This document shows positions 1 through 5,412 of a stretch of DNA of 6,590 bases, one piece after another. The position numbers were made by a program, and so were the translations under genes. The notes under the pieces are model-generated. The model did no database searches, was not told where the DNA came from, and saw only the letters and a program-made list of their open reading frames with translations. How positions within the stretch are numbered: position 1 is the first letter of the stretch; every line of letters begins with the position of its first letter. Source of the stretch: Egicoccus sp035462025 (GTDB lineage: Bacteria > Actinomycetota > Nitriliruptoria > Nitriliruptorales > Nitriliruptoraceae); assembly GCA_035462025.1 (NCBI GenBank), contig DATHUR010000018.1, forward strand, positions 1 to 6,590, written 5' to 3'.

Positions 1-135
1 GACCTCGTGCGTGAACGCGTGCCGGGTCCGGGGCCCGACCGCCACCTCGCCCCCGACATCGAAGCGACCGTCGAGATGGTCCGCTCCGGTGCGGTCGTCG
101 CCGCCGCCGAGGCCGTCACGGGGTCTCTCGACTGA
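1..135 (+). CDS. hutH: Histidine ammonia-lyase, C-terminal end (5' truncated by window)
   Basis: Frame 1 is open from the first base to a TGA at 133-135 and encodes 44 residues. They include VPGPGPDRHLAPDI followed by a helix ending RSGAVVAAAEAVTG, which matches the usual C-terminus of HutH (a V-x-GPGPDR-x-L-xP-[DE]-I segment and a final V(R/S)SG-x-VVAA helix). HutH deaminates L-histidine to urocanate and ammonia in the cytosol, the first step of histidine degradation. The catalytic Ala-Ser-Gly that forms the MIO prosthetic group lies off the window, so catalytic competence cannot be judged. The assignment is strengthened by hutU 3.1 kb downstream on the same strand. The last 20 bp overlap the end of the convergent transporter gene. 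Another aromatic ammonia-lyase is possible from so short a fragment, but the hut context makes that unlikely. Confidence 0.86.
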   Translation, partial: DLVRERVPGPGPDRHLAPDIEATVEMVRSGAVVAAAEAVTGSLD

Positions 136-1348
136 GCATGCCCGACGACGGGGTCGCCCCAGCCGCCGGCCATGGAGGACCGATCGTCACCAGCGCGAGC
201 CCGGCGGCAGCCGCGGCCGCACCGGCCAAGAACACCGCGGGTCGGCCCGCCAGGGCCGCGACGAGCCCCATCGTGAAGGGGCCGACTCCGAACGCGATGT
301 CGATGAACGCCGAGGTGGTCGCCATGACCTGCCCGCGCTCCCCCGGTGGAACGGCTGCGGCAGCGACGGCGAACACCGATGGCGTCAGCAGCGCGATGCC
401 GCCCGCCAGGACGACCGCACCGATGAGGAGCCCGCCAGGGGACCGCCACTGGCCGACGATGATGAGCCCCACCACCGACATGGACAATGCCGCCCGGATT
501 GCCTGTCGCGGGCCGAGGACGTCGGGCAAGCGGGCGCCGACACTCCGCACGAGTACGACGACCCCGGCGAACACCGCCAGCACCCCGCCGGACCCACGCA
601 TGCCGAGGTCGAGGACGTGCAACGGCACGAAGGCGAGGAACCCTGCCATCCCCACGATACTCGCCAGCAATACGACTCCCGGCAGGATCCCGGCGGGATG
701 CACCAGCCGGGGCGGACGCTGCGGCCCCGGCTCGTCGCCCGTGGCCTGCCGGGTCTCGGGGACGCGCGTGACCAGCAGTGCGGCCAACAGGGTGACGCCC
801 GCAGCGGCCACCCAGACGGCTGTGAAGCCGGCTCGCTCTGCGAGCATCTCGCCGGCCACGGGTCCTGCTCCGATGCCGAGATAGAGCGACAGCGATGCCA
901 GGCTCATCGCCTCGCCCCGACGCTCGGGCGGTGCCAGGTCGCTGAACGTGGTCAGCATGCCCACGAAGAACAGCGCCTCGCCGGCCCCGGTGACCAGGCG
1001 CAACGTCGCCAGGGCCGCCGGCGTCGTGGCCAGTCCGTAGGTCAGGATCGAAAGGGCGGCGGTCATCGCACCGGCCAGCATCAGTGGTCGCCGTCCCCGC
1101 CGGTCGCCGTAGACGCCCGCCGCCGGTCGCAACAGCACCGCGGACACGCTGAACGTGCCAACGACGACACCGACCGCCACATCACCACCCCCCAGCCCGG
1201 CGGTGACGTAGCGTGGAAGCGCCGGAATCAGCATGCCGGCGGCGGTGAAGTAGGTCAGCGCCGCCATCGTCATGGCCACGAACACCGGTGTGAACAGCGT
1301 GGGCCGACCGTCGGCGGGGGCAGGGCCAGCGGGCGCGTCATCGGGCAT
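116..1348 (-). CDS. MFS transporter, 12-TM efflux type
   Basis: This encodes a 410-residue, Ala/Gly/Val/Leu-rich membrane protein with about 12 hydrophobic segments in two halves, split by a hydrophilic central loop near residues 197-216 (ETRQATGDEPGPQRPPR). The loop between the second and third helices carries MFS motif A, GVYGDRRGRR (78-87). Residues 157-167 (LGIGAGPVAGE) resemble motif C (gxxxGPxxGG), typical of proton-coupled antiporters, which suggests export of a small molecule or drug. The substrate cannot be read from sequence. I chose the ATG at 1348 because AGAGGA lies five bases upstream and the protein then starts just before the first helix. The same frame stays open to 1504, but that extension is Arg-rich and lies in the divergent promoter region. 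The gene is divergent from the HD-GYP/LuxR gene, a common arrangement for a regulator and its target. An uptake role in histidine or urocanate metabolism cannot be excluded, but nothing specific supports it. Confidence 0.92.
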   Translation of the reverse strand: MPDDAPAGPAPADGRPTLFTPVFVAMTMAALTYFTAAGMLIPALPRYVTAGLGGGDVAVGVVVGTFSVSAVLLRPAAGVYGDRRGRRPLMLAGAMTAALSILTYGLATTPAALATLRLVTGAGEALFFVGMLTTFSDLAPPERRGEAMSLASLSLYLGIGAGPVAGEMLAERAGFTAVWVAAAGVTLLAALLVTRVPETRQATGDEPGPQRPPRLVHPAGILPGVVLLASIVGMAGFLAFVPLHVLDLGMRGSGGVLAVFAGVVVLVRSVGARLPDVLGPRQAIRAALSMSVVGLIIVGQWRSPGGLLIGAVVLAGGIALLTPSVFAVAAAAVPPGERGQVMATTSAFIDIAFGVGPFTMGLVAALAGRPAVFLAGAAAAAAGLALVTIGPPWPAAGATPSSGMLSRETP

Positions 1349-1353
1349 GGTTG

Positions 1354-1359
1354 TCCTCT
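1354..1359 (-). promoter_or_regulatory. Ribosome binding site of the MFS transporter
   Basis: Read on the minus strand this is AGAGGA, five bases before the ATG at 1348. It is the best Shine-Dalgarno match in the region and decides the start over the longer open frame reaching 1504. Confidence 0.75.
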
Positions 1360-1366
1360 GCGGTGC

Positions 1367-1378
1367 GGTGCCGGCACC
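1367..1378. repeat. Perfect 12-bp palindrome, candidate operator
   Basis: GGTGCCGGCACC equals its own reverse complement. It lies 19-30 bases upstream of the transporter ATG, so a protein bound here could block transcription or the start of the mRNA. In sequence of this GC content a 12-bp palindrome arises by chance at a modest rate, so only its position makes it notable. Confidence 0.4.
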
Positions 1379-1405
1379 TTCCGTCTCCCGCGTACTGCCT
1401 GCATC

Positions 1406-1417
1406 GGTAGACCTACC
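1406..1417. repeat. Short inverted repeat GGTAG-AC-CTACC
   Basis: Five-base arms are separated by AC, giving a 12-bp dyad near the middle of the divergent intergenic region. Its position fits an operator acting on either promoter. Arms this short are weak evidence alone. Confidence 0.35.
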
Positions 1418-1426
1418 CATCTCGCC

Positions 1427-1443
1427 GTGACATCGTTGGTCAC
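1427..1443. repeat. Inverted repeat GTGAC-N7-GTCAC, candidate operator
   Basis: Arms GTGAC (1427-1431) and GTCAC (1439-1443) flank a 7-base spacer, so the half-sites are centred 12 bp apart, about one helical turn. The dyad lies 21 bases upstream of the regulator start, consistent with autoregulation. This is a sequence observation only; no binding protein is identified. Confidence 0.38.
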
Positions 1444-1464
1444 TAGCCCCTCGACGGCGGAGCT

Positions 1465-3000
1465 GTGGACGACGAGATGAGGCTGGCCGAGCCGCTTGCC
1501 GCACTGTCGGTCACCACCGACCTCGGCATGGGCCATGGACCGGAGAAGGCCGTCCGCTCGTGTCTGCTCGCCACCGAGCTCGCACGCACGACGGGGCTCG
1601 CCGAGCCGCAGGTCCGCGACGTCTACTACACCACCCTGCTGCAGCATCTCGGCTGCACGGCCCCGATGCACGAACTCACCCATCTCTTCGGCAACGACCG
1701 TGACGTCCTCGCCCGCGCCGAGGGCACCGACGAGAGCACGCTGCGCGGCACGCTCGCGATGATGGCCATCGCCGGTCGCGGAACCGGCGTGCGGCGAGCC
1801 CGCCACCTCGTCCGGCTCGTCGCCGGCGGGAAGCATGCCGACGCCACGATCCTGCGCTCGGTGTGCGAGGTCGGAACGCGTATGGCCGAGCGACTGCGCC
1901 TCGGGGCGGGTGTGCAGGCCGGACTGCACGACAGCACCGAGACCTGGGACGGTCGGGCCGGCGCCTACGGGACGACGGGCGAGAGCATTGCGCCGGCAGC
2001 CAGATTCGCCCTGCTGGCGACGCAGGCGGTGATATTCGACCGCCTCGGTGGACCCGAAGCGGCGCTACGGATGGTGCGTGATCGATCCGGTCGCTGGTTC
2101 GACCCTGCCCTGGCTGTCACGTTCGCCCGTGTCGGGCCGGGCCTGCTGCGCCGTATGTCGGAGTCCGACGTCTGGCAGGAGGTGCTCGCGGTCGAGCCCC
2201 GCCCGGTCAAGCGCCTGCCGCCGTCCCGCCTGGACGAGGTGGCTGCCGTCTTCGGCGACCTGGCCGACCTGAAGTCGCCGTGCACGCTCGGGCATTCGCC
2301 GGCGGTCGCCGACCTCGCTGCCAAGGCCGCCGCGCGTGTCGGACTGGCGGCTGACCGCATCGGACTCGTGCGTCGGGCCGGGCTCCTCCACGACCTCGGA
2401 CGGGTCGCGGTCTCGGGCGGTGTGTGGGCGCGACCAGGTCCGCTCACGGCTGCCCAGTGGGAACAGGTGCGTCTACACCCGTACTACACCGAACGGATCC
2501 TGCAGCATTCATCGAGCCTCGCCGGCTCGGCGCGGATCGCGAGCATGCACCACGAACGACATGATGGCTCCGGCTATCAGCGCGGCGTCGGCGGCAGCGC
2601 GATCCCGGTGGAGGCGCGGCTGTTGGCCGCCGCGGACGCCTTCCAGGCGATGACCCAGGAGCGGGCCCATCGACCGGCACGGTCACCGGACGAGGCCGCC
2701 GCTCGGCTCACGGCCGACGTGAGGACGGGCGCCTTCGAACGCGAGTGCGTCCGCGCCGTCATCGAAGCTGCCGGACAACCACTCGTGCGCCCGCTCGGTG
2801 GCCACCCGTCGGGGCTGACAGACCGTGAGGTCGAGGTGCTGCGGTTGCTGGCCCGGGGCGCAACCAATCGCGAGATCGCGACGACGCTGGTCATCTCCGT
2901 CCGCACGGCCGAACACCACGTTCAACACATCTACAGGAAACTCGGGACCTCGACTCGGGCCGCCGCCGCCCTGTTCGCGGTCGAGCACGCGCTGCTGTGA
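1465..3000 (+). CDS. Tandem HD-GYP-like protein with C-terminal LuxR helix-turn-helix
   Basis: The 511-residue cytosolic protein has three parts. Residues about 15-240 form an HD-GYP-like module with lost ligands: GHGP (23-26), LLQHLG (58-63) where HD is expected, and STETWDG (157-163) where HHE..DG is expected. Residues about 270-435 form a second module with the ligand set present: H277, H309-D310, H338, H362-H363 and D391, in LLHDLGR and HHERHDGSGY. Residues 450-511 are a LuxR/GerE helix-turn-helix (LTDREVEVL, then VRTAEHHVQHIYRKLG). HD-GYP proteins hydrolyse cyclic di-GMP or related nucleotides, but here Lys of HDxGK is Arg313 and Pro of GYP is Gln372, so the substrate is uncertain. There is no receiver domain, which suggests a one-component regulator. 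The GTG at 1465 is the first in-frame start after a TAG at 1444; its GGAG is only two bases away, so ATG 1477 is an alternative. Codons ATA, AGA and CTA occur here but not in hutU. Confidence 0.92.
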   Translation: MDDEMRLAEPLAALSVTTDLGMGHGPEKAVRSCLLATELARTTGLAEPQVRDVYYTTLLQHLGCTAPMHELTHLFGNDRDVLARAEGTDESTLRGTLAMMAIAGRGTGVRRARHLVRLVAGGKHADATILRSVCEVGTRMAERLRLGAGVQAGLHDSTETWDGRAGAYGTTGESIAPAARFALLATQAVIFDRLGGPEAALRMVRDRSGRWFDPALAVTFARVGPGLLRRMSESDVWQEVLAVEPRPVKRLPPSRLDEVAAVFGDLADLKSPCTLGHSPAVADLAAKAAARVGLAADRIGLVRRAGLLHDLGRVAVSGGVWARPGPLTAAQWEQVRLHPYYTERILQHSSSLAGSARIASMHHERHDGSGYQRGVGGSAIPVEARLLAAADAFQAMTQERAHRPARSPDEAAARLTADVRTGAFERECVRAVIEAAGQPLVRPLGGHPSGLTDREVEVLRLLARGATNREIATTLVISVRTAEHHVQHIYRKLGTSTRAAAALFAVEHALL

Positions 3001-3089
3001 GAACCCATGGTCCCGTATTCCAGACACGGCCGATGATGCGGCGTCTGCAACTTCAGCGGTCGCGTGCTCAGATGAGGACCGATCGCACC

Positions 3090-3096
3090 GGGAGGG
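3090..3096 (+). promoter_or_regulatory. Strong Shine-Dalgarno-like sequence before a small ORF
   Basis: GGGAGGG lies eight bases before the ATG at 3105. It is one of the strongest ribosome-binding-site matches in the window and is the main reason to take the following 21-codon frame seriously. Confidence 0.45.
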
Positions 3097-3104
3097 CGCC
3101 GACG

Positions 3105-3170
3105 ATGTCGCAGGAACATCCGCGGGTCGCGCGTGCGATCGCGCTCCGGCCGCCGGACGCCTACGAGTAG
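3105..3170 (+). CDS. Possible 21-residue small protein or leader ORF upstream of hutU
   Basis: ATG at 3105 to TAG at 3168-3170 encodes 21 residues, beginning MSQEHPRVARAI and ending RPPDAYE. It is preceded by GGGAGGG at good spacing, and most of its codons end in G or C, as in the neighbouring genes. The stop lies 70 bases before the hutU ATG, in a different frame. I do not recognise the peptide. It has a single His, so it does not look like a classical histidine attenuation leader. It could be a regulatory upstream ORF for hutU, a genuine microprotein, or chance: short open frames are frequent in GC-rich DNA. A 13-bp dyad lies within its 3' half. Confidence 0.3.
   Translation: MSQEHPRVARAIALRPPDAYE
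3145..3157. repeat. 13-bp dyad TCCGGC-C-GCCGGA
   Basis: Perfect six-base arms surround a single central C, about 84 bases upstream of the hutU start. It could be an operator or part of a short RNA structure near the end of the small ORF. GC-only dyads are common in such DNA, so the support is weak. Confidence 0.3.
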
Positions 3171-3229
3171 CCGTCCCACGGTGACCGACCCTCCTGGCGG
3201 ACCACCGCCCACGCCGACGGCAGCACCTG

Positions 3230-3234
3230 AAGGA
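3230..3234 (+). promoter_or_regulatory. Ribosome binding site of hutU
   Basis: AAGGA lies six bases before the ATG at 3241. It supports that start over the upstream in-frame GTG at 3181, which has no comparable site. Confidence 0.8.
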
Positions 3235-3240
3235 AGCGCC

Positions 3241-4899
3241 ATGGTCACCGGTCCCCGTCCCGTCCGCGCCGCCCGCGGCACCGACCTCACGGCCCGCTCC
3301 TGGCCGCAGGAGGCCGCGTTGCGGATGCTGCACAACAACCTCGACCCCGAGGTGGCCGAGCATCCCGACGAACTGGTGGTCTACGGCGGTACCGGTAAGG
3401 CGGCGCGCAACTGGGCCAGCTTCGACGCGCTGGTGCGCACGCTCACGACGCTGCGCGACGACGAGACGATGCTGGTGCAGTCGGGCAAGCCGGTCGGCGT
3501 CATGCGCACCCACGAGTGGGCGCCGCGGGTGCTGATCGCCAACTCCAACCTGGTACCCGACTGGGCCACGTGGGACGAGTTCCGACGCCTCGACGCGCTG
3601 GGGCTGATGATGTACGGCCAGATGACGGCCGGGTCGTGGATCTACATCGGCACGCAGGGGATCCTGCAGGGCACGTTCGAGACGTTCGCCGCGGTGGCCG
3701 ACAAGCGGTTCGGCGGGACGCTGGCCGGCACGCTGACGCTGACCGCGGGTCTCGGCGGGATGGGCGGCGCGCAGCCGCTGGCGGTCACGATGAACGACGG
3801 CGTGGCCCTGGTCGTCGAGTGCGACCCGTCGCGGATCCGGCGCCGGCTCGAGACCCGCTACCTCGACGTCGAGGCGGACGACCTCGACGACGCGTTGCGC
3901 CGCGCCGAGCAGGCCAAGCGCGACCGCACCCCGCTGTCGATCGGATTGCTCGGCAACGCGGCCGACGTGGTGCCCGAGATCCTGCGCCGGGGGGCGGAGG
4001 TGGACATCGTCACCGACCAGACCTCGGCCCACGACCCGCTGGCCTACCTGCCCGCCGACGTCGCGTTCGAGGACTGGCACCGCGAGCGCGAGGCCGACCC
4101 GGTCGGGTTCACCAAGCGGGCCCGCGCGTCCATCGCGACGCACGTCGAGGCGATGGTCGGGTTCCAGGACGCCGGCGCCGAGGTGTTCGACTACGGCAAC
4201 GCGCTGCGCGGCGAGGCCCAGGCCGGCGGCTACGCCCACGCGTTCGCCTACCCGGGATTCGTGCCGGCCTACATCCGCCCGCTGTTCTGCGAGGGCAAGG
4301 GCCCGTTTCGCTGGGCGGCGCTGTCCGGCGAGGCGTCCGACATCCACGCCACCGACGAGGCGATCCTCGAGTTGTTCCCCGACGATGACAAGCTGCACCG
4401 CTGGGTCCGCCAGGCGCAGGACAAGGTGGCGTTCCAGGGGCTGCCGGCCCGGATCTGCTGGCTCGGTTACGGCGAGCGCCACCTCGCGGGTGAGCGGTTC
4501 AACGACCTGGTCGCGTCCGGCAAGGTGCAGGCACCGATCGTGATCGGGCGCGACCACCTCGACGCCGGTTCGGTCGCGTCGCCGCAGCGCGAGACCGAGG
4601 GCATGCTCGACGGCTCGGACGCGATCGCGGACTGGCCGCTGCTCAACGCGATGGTCAACGTGGCCTCGGGGGCGGCGTGGGTGTCGATCCACCACGGCGG
4701 CGGGGTCGGCATGGGCCGCTCCATCCACGCCGGGCAGGTCACCGTCGCCGACGGCACCGAACTCGCGGCGCAGAAGCTCGAGCGTGTGCTGACCAACGAC
4801 CCGGGCATGGGCGTCATCCGCCACGTCGACGCCGGCTACGACCGCGCCATCGACGTCGCCGAGGACCGCGACGTCCGCATCCCCATGCGCGAGACGTGA
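3241..4899 (+). CDS. hutU: Urocanate hydratase (urocanase)
   Basis: This encodes 552 residues, the usual length for bacterial urocanase. It is a cytosolic enzyme that adds water to urocanate to give 4-imidazolone-5-propionate, the second step of histidine degradation, using tightly bound NAD+ as an electrophile. The urocanase signature FQGLPARICW is at 398-407, and its Cys406 corresponds to the catalytic Cys410 of the Pseudomonas putida enzyme. Other conserved segments are YGGTGK (48-53), the NAD-binding GLGGMGGAQP (170-179), QTSAH (260-264) and, near the C-terminus, HHGGGVGMG. No key residue appears missing, so the enzyme should be active. The ATG at 3241 has AAGGA six bases upstream and gives the standard N-terminus leading into LTARSW and LRMLHNNLDPEVAE. 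Its substrate would come from HutH, whose gene ends 3.1 kb upstream on the same strand. The stop overlaps the next gene's start by four bases. Codon use is strongly GC3-biased. Confidence 0.98.
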   Translation: MVTGPRPVRAARGTDLTARSWPQEAALRMLHNNLDPEVAEHPDELVVYGGTGKAARNWASFDALVRTLTTLRDDETMLVQSGKPVGVMRTHEWAPRVLIANSNLVPDWATWDEFRRLDALGLMMYGQMTAGSWIYIGTQGILQGTFETFAAVADKRFGGTLAGTLTLTAGLGGMGGAQPLAVTMNDGVALVVECDPSRIRRRLETRYLDVEADDLDDALRRAEQAKRDRTPLSIGLLGNAADVVPEILRRGAEVDIVTDQTSAHDPLAYLPADVAFEDWHREREADPVGFTKRARASIATHVEAMVGFQDAGAEVFDYGNALRGEAQAGGYAHAFAYPGFVPAYIRPLFCEGKGPFRWAALSGEASDIHATDEAILELFPDDDKLHRWVRQAQDKVAFQGLPARICWLGYGERHLAGERFNDLVASGKVQAPIVIGRDHLDAGSVASPQRETEGMLDGSDAIADWPLLNAMVNVASGAAWVSIHHGGGVGMGRSIHAGQVTVADGTELAAQKLERVLTNDPGMGVIRHVDAGYDRAIDVAEDRDVRIPMRET

Positions 4900-5351
4900 G
4901 CTACCGGTTCAGCCTCGAGACACACGTCGAGGCGCCGGCCGACGTCGTGTTCGACGCGGCGCTCGACGTGGATCTCCACACCACCACGATGGGATCCAGC
5001 CGGGAGTCCGCGGCCGGTGGTGTGACCTCGGGCAGGCTCGGGCGGGGCGACTCCGTGACCTGGCGCGCGCGACACTTCGGCGTGTGGTGGCGGATGACGA
5101 GCCGCATCGACGCCTACCAGCGGCCGACGAGGTTCGTCGACGTGCAGACAGCCGGTCCGTTCCGGACCTGGCGGCACGAGCACACCTTCGAACCGCACCC
5201 CGCCGGCGGAACCCTGATGCGCGACGAGGTGGTCTTCTCTGCCCCCCTCGGCATCCTCGGCCGACTCGTCGAGCGGCTCGTCCTGGGCCGCTACATGCGG
5301 CGCCTGATCGAACGACGTTCGCTGGCCCTCAAGGCGCTGGTGGAGCGCTGA
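4896..5351 (+). CDS. SRPBCC-fold (START-like) ligand-binding family protein
   Basis: This encodes 151 residues, typical for a single-domain SRPBCC protein (a helix-grip fold with a hydrophobic cavity). Visible hallmarks are an N-terminal strand with THVEAPADVVFDAALD (9-24), a central LGRGDSVTWRARHFGVWWRMTSRI stretch (48-71), GPFRTWRHEHTF (87-98), GGTLMRDEV (104-112), and the long C-terminal helix PLGILGRLVERLV onward, ending with conserved RYMRRLIERR. The pattern resembles the polyketide-cyclase-like and cell-division-inhibitor-like SRPBCC groups. The ligand and any enzymatic activity are unknown. The GTG start overlaps the hutU stop as GTGA, so translation is probably coupled; the same frame is open further upstream inside hutU, but that part is a shadow. 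It is the last gene before a hairpin terminator. Whether it acts in histidine catabolism is only inferred from the coupling. There is no signal peptide. Confidence 0.9.
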   Translation: MSYRFSLETHVEAPADVVFDAALDVDLHTTTMGSSRESAAGGVTSGRLGRGDSVTWRARHFGVWWRMTSRIDAYQRPTRFVDVQTAGPFRTWRHEHTFEPHPAGGTLMRDEVVFSAPLGILGRLVERLVLGRYMRRLIERRSLALKALVER

Positions 5352-5353
5352 GA

Positions 5354-5393
5354 ACGACGGGCGGCCGCCCCCGAAGGAACGGCCGCCCGTTGT
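5354..5393. terminator. Hairpin terminator between convergent genes
   Basis: Arms ACGGGCGGCCG (5357-5367) and CGGCCGCCCGT (5380-5390) pair perfectly. Three further pairs, including one G-U, extend the stem to 14 bp (5354-5367 with 5380-5393) around a 12-base loop. It begins three bases after the SRPBCC stop and lies 20 bases beyond the katG stop, so it probably serves both directions. Neither side has a T-run, so it is a U-less, actinobacterial-style terminator. Confidence 0.75.
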
Positions 5394-5398
5394 CGCCT

Positions 5399-5411
5399 GA
5401 GGCGATGCCTC
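5399..5411. repeat. Small hairpin GAGGC-GAT-GCCTC next to the katG stop
   Basis: Five-base arms surround a three-base loop, directly after the katG stop codon on the minus strand. An alternative overlapping fold, TCGCC-TGA-GGCGA (5393-5405), uses part of the same bases. Both lie beside the main terminator and may add to 3'-end protection of the katG mRNA. Confidence 0.35.
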
Positions 5412-5412
5412 G

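Larger units (their letters stand above)
1349..1464. promoter_or_regulatory. Divergent promoter region between MFS transporter and HD-GYP/LuxR regulator
   Basis: These 116 bp separate two divergent start codons and must hold both promoters unless the transcripts start further out. I could not pick convincing -35/-10 boxes for either direction, which is common in high-GC actinobacteria. The region contains three short inverted repeats, listed separately at 1367-1378, 1406-1417 and 1427-1443. These are candidate operators; a LuxR-type helix-turn-helix is encoded immediately to the right. The link between dyads and regulator is inference from position. Confidence 0.6.
3001..3240. other. Intergenic region upstream of hutU
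   Basis: These 240 bp lie between the regulator stop and the hutU start. I see no strong terminator hairpin or T-run after the regulator, so read-through into hutU is possible. The stretch holds a possible small ORF (3105-3170), a 13-bp dyad inside it (3145-3157), a 5-bp hairpin GGCGG-ACCA-CCGCC (3196-3209) and the hutU ribosome binding site. A GTG at 3181 is in frame with hutU but has no ribosome binding site and would add a Pro/Thr/Ala-rich tail. No convincing -35/-10 pair was found. Confidence 0.6.

Noticed and set aside
11..1480. 489-residue open frame on the plus strand opposite the MFS gene
   Set aside because: The translation is Arg/Gly/His/Gln-rich low-complexity sequence with no domain, while the opposite strand encodes a convincing 12-helix MFS protein with motif A and a ribosome binding site.
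1349..1504. N-terminal extension of the MFS protein to a start at 1504
   Set aside because: The extra 52 residues are Arg-rich and unlike MFS N-termini, overlap the start of the divergent regulator, and would ignore the good ribosome binding site at 1354-1359.
2825..3184. 119-residue plus-strand frame spanning the regulator end and the gap
   Set aside because: It overlaps the LuxR helix-turn-helix in another frame, its composition is shadow-like, and no start signal precedes it.
3196..3209. GGCGG-ACCA-CCGCC hairpin as a terminator for the regulator
   Set aside because: The stem is only five pairs, lies nearly 200 bases after the stop and just before the hutU ribosome binding site, and has no T-run; it is not convincing as a terminator.
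3181..3240. Upstream GTG start for hutU
   Set aside because: It is in frame but lacks a ribosome binding site and adds a Pro/Thr-rich tail absent from known urocanases; ATG 3241 has AAGGA at ideal spacing.
2683..4824. 713-residue open frame on the minus strand opposite hutU
   Set aside because: It is antisense to a clear full-length urocanase. The translation is Arg/His/Val/Asp-rich with no recognisable domain, as expected from the shadow of a strongly GC3-biased gene.
4677..4895. Longer start for the SRPBCC gene inside hutU
   Set aside because: The upstream part of that frame is an Arg/His-rich shadow of hutU; the SRPBCC domain begins right after the GTG at 4896.
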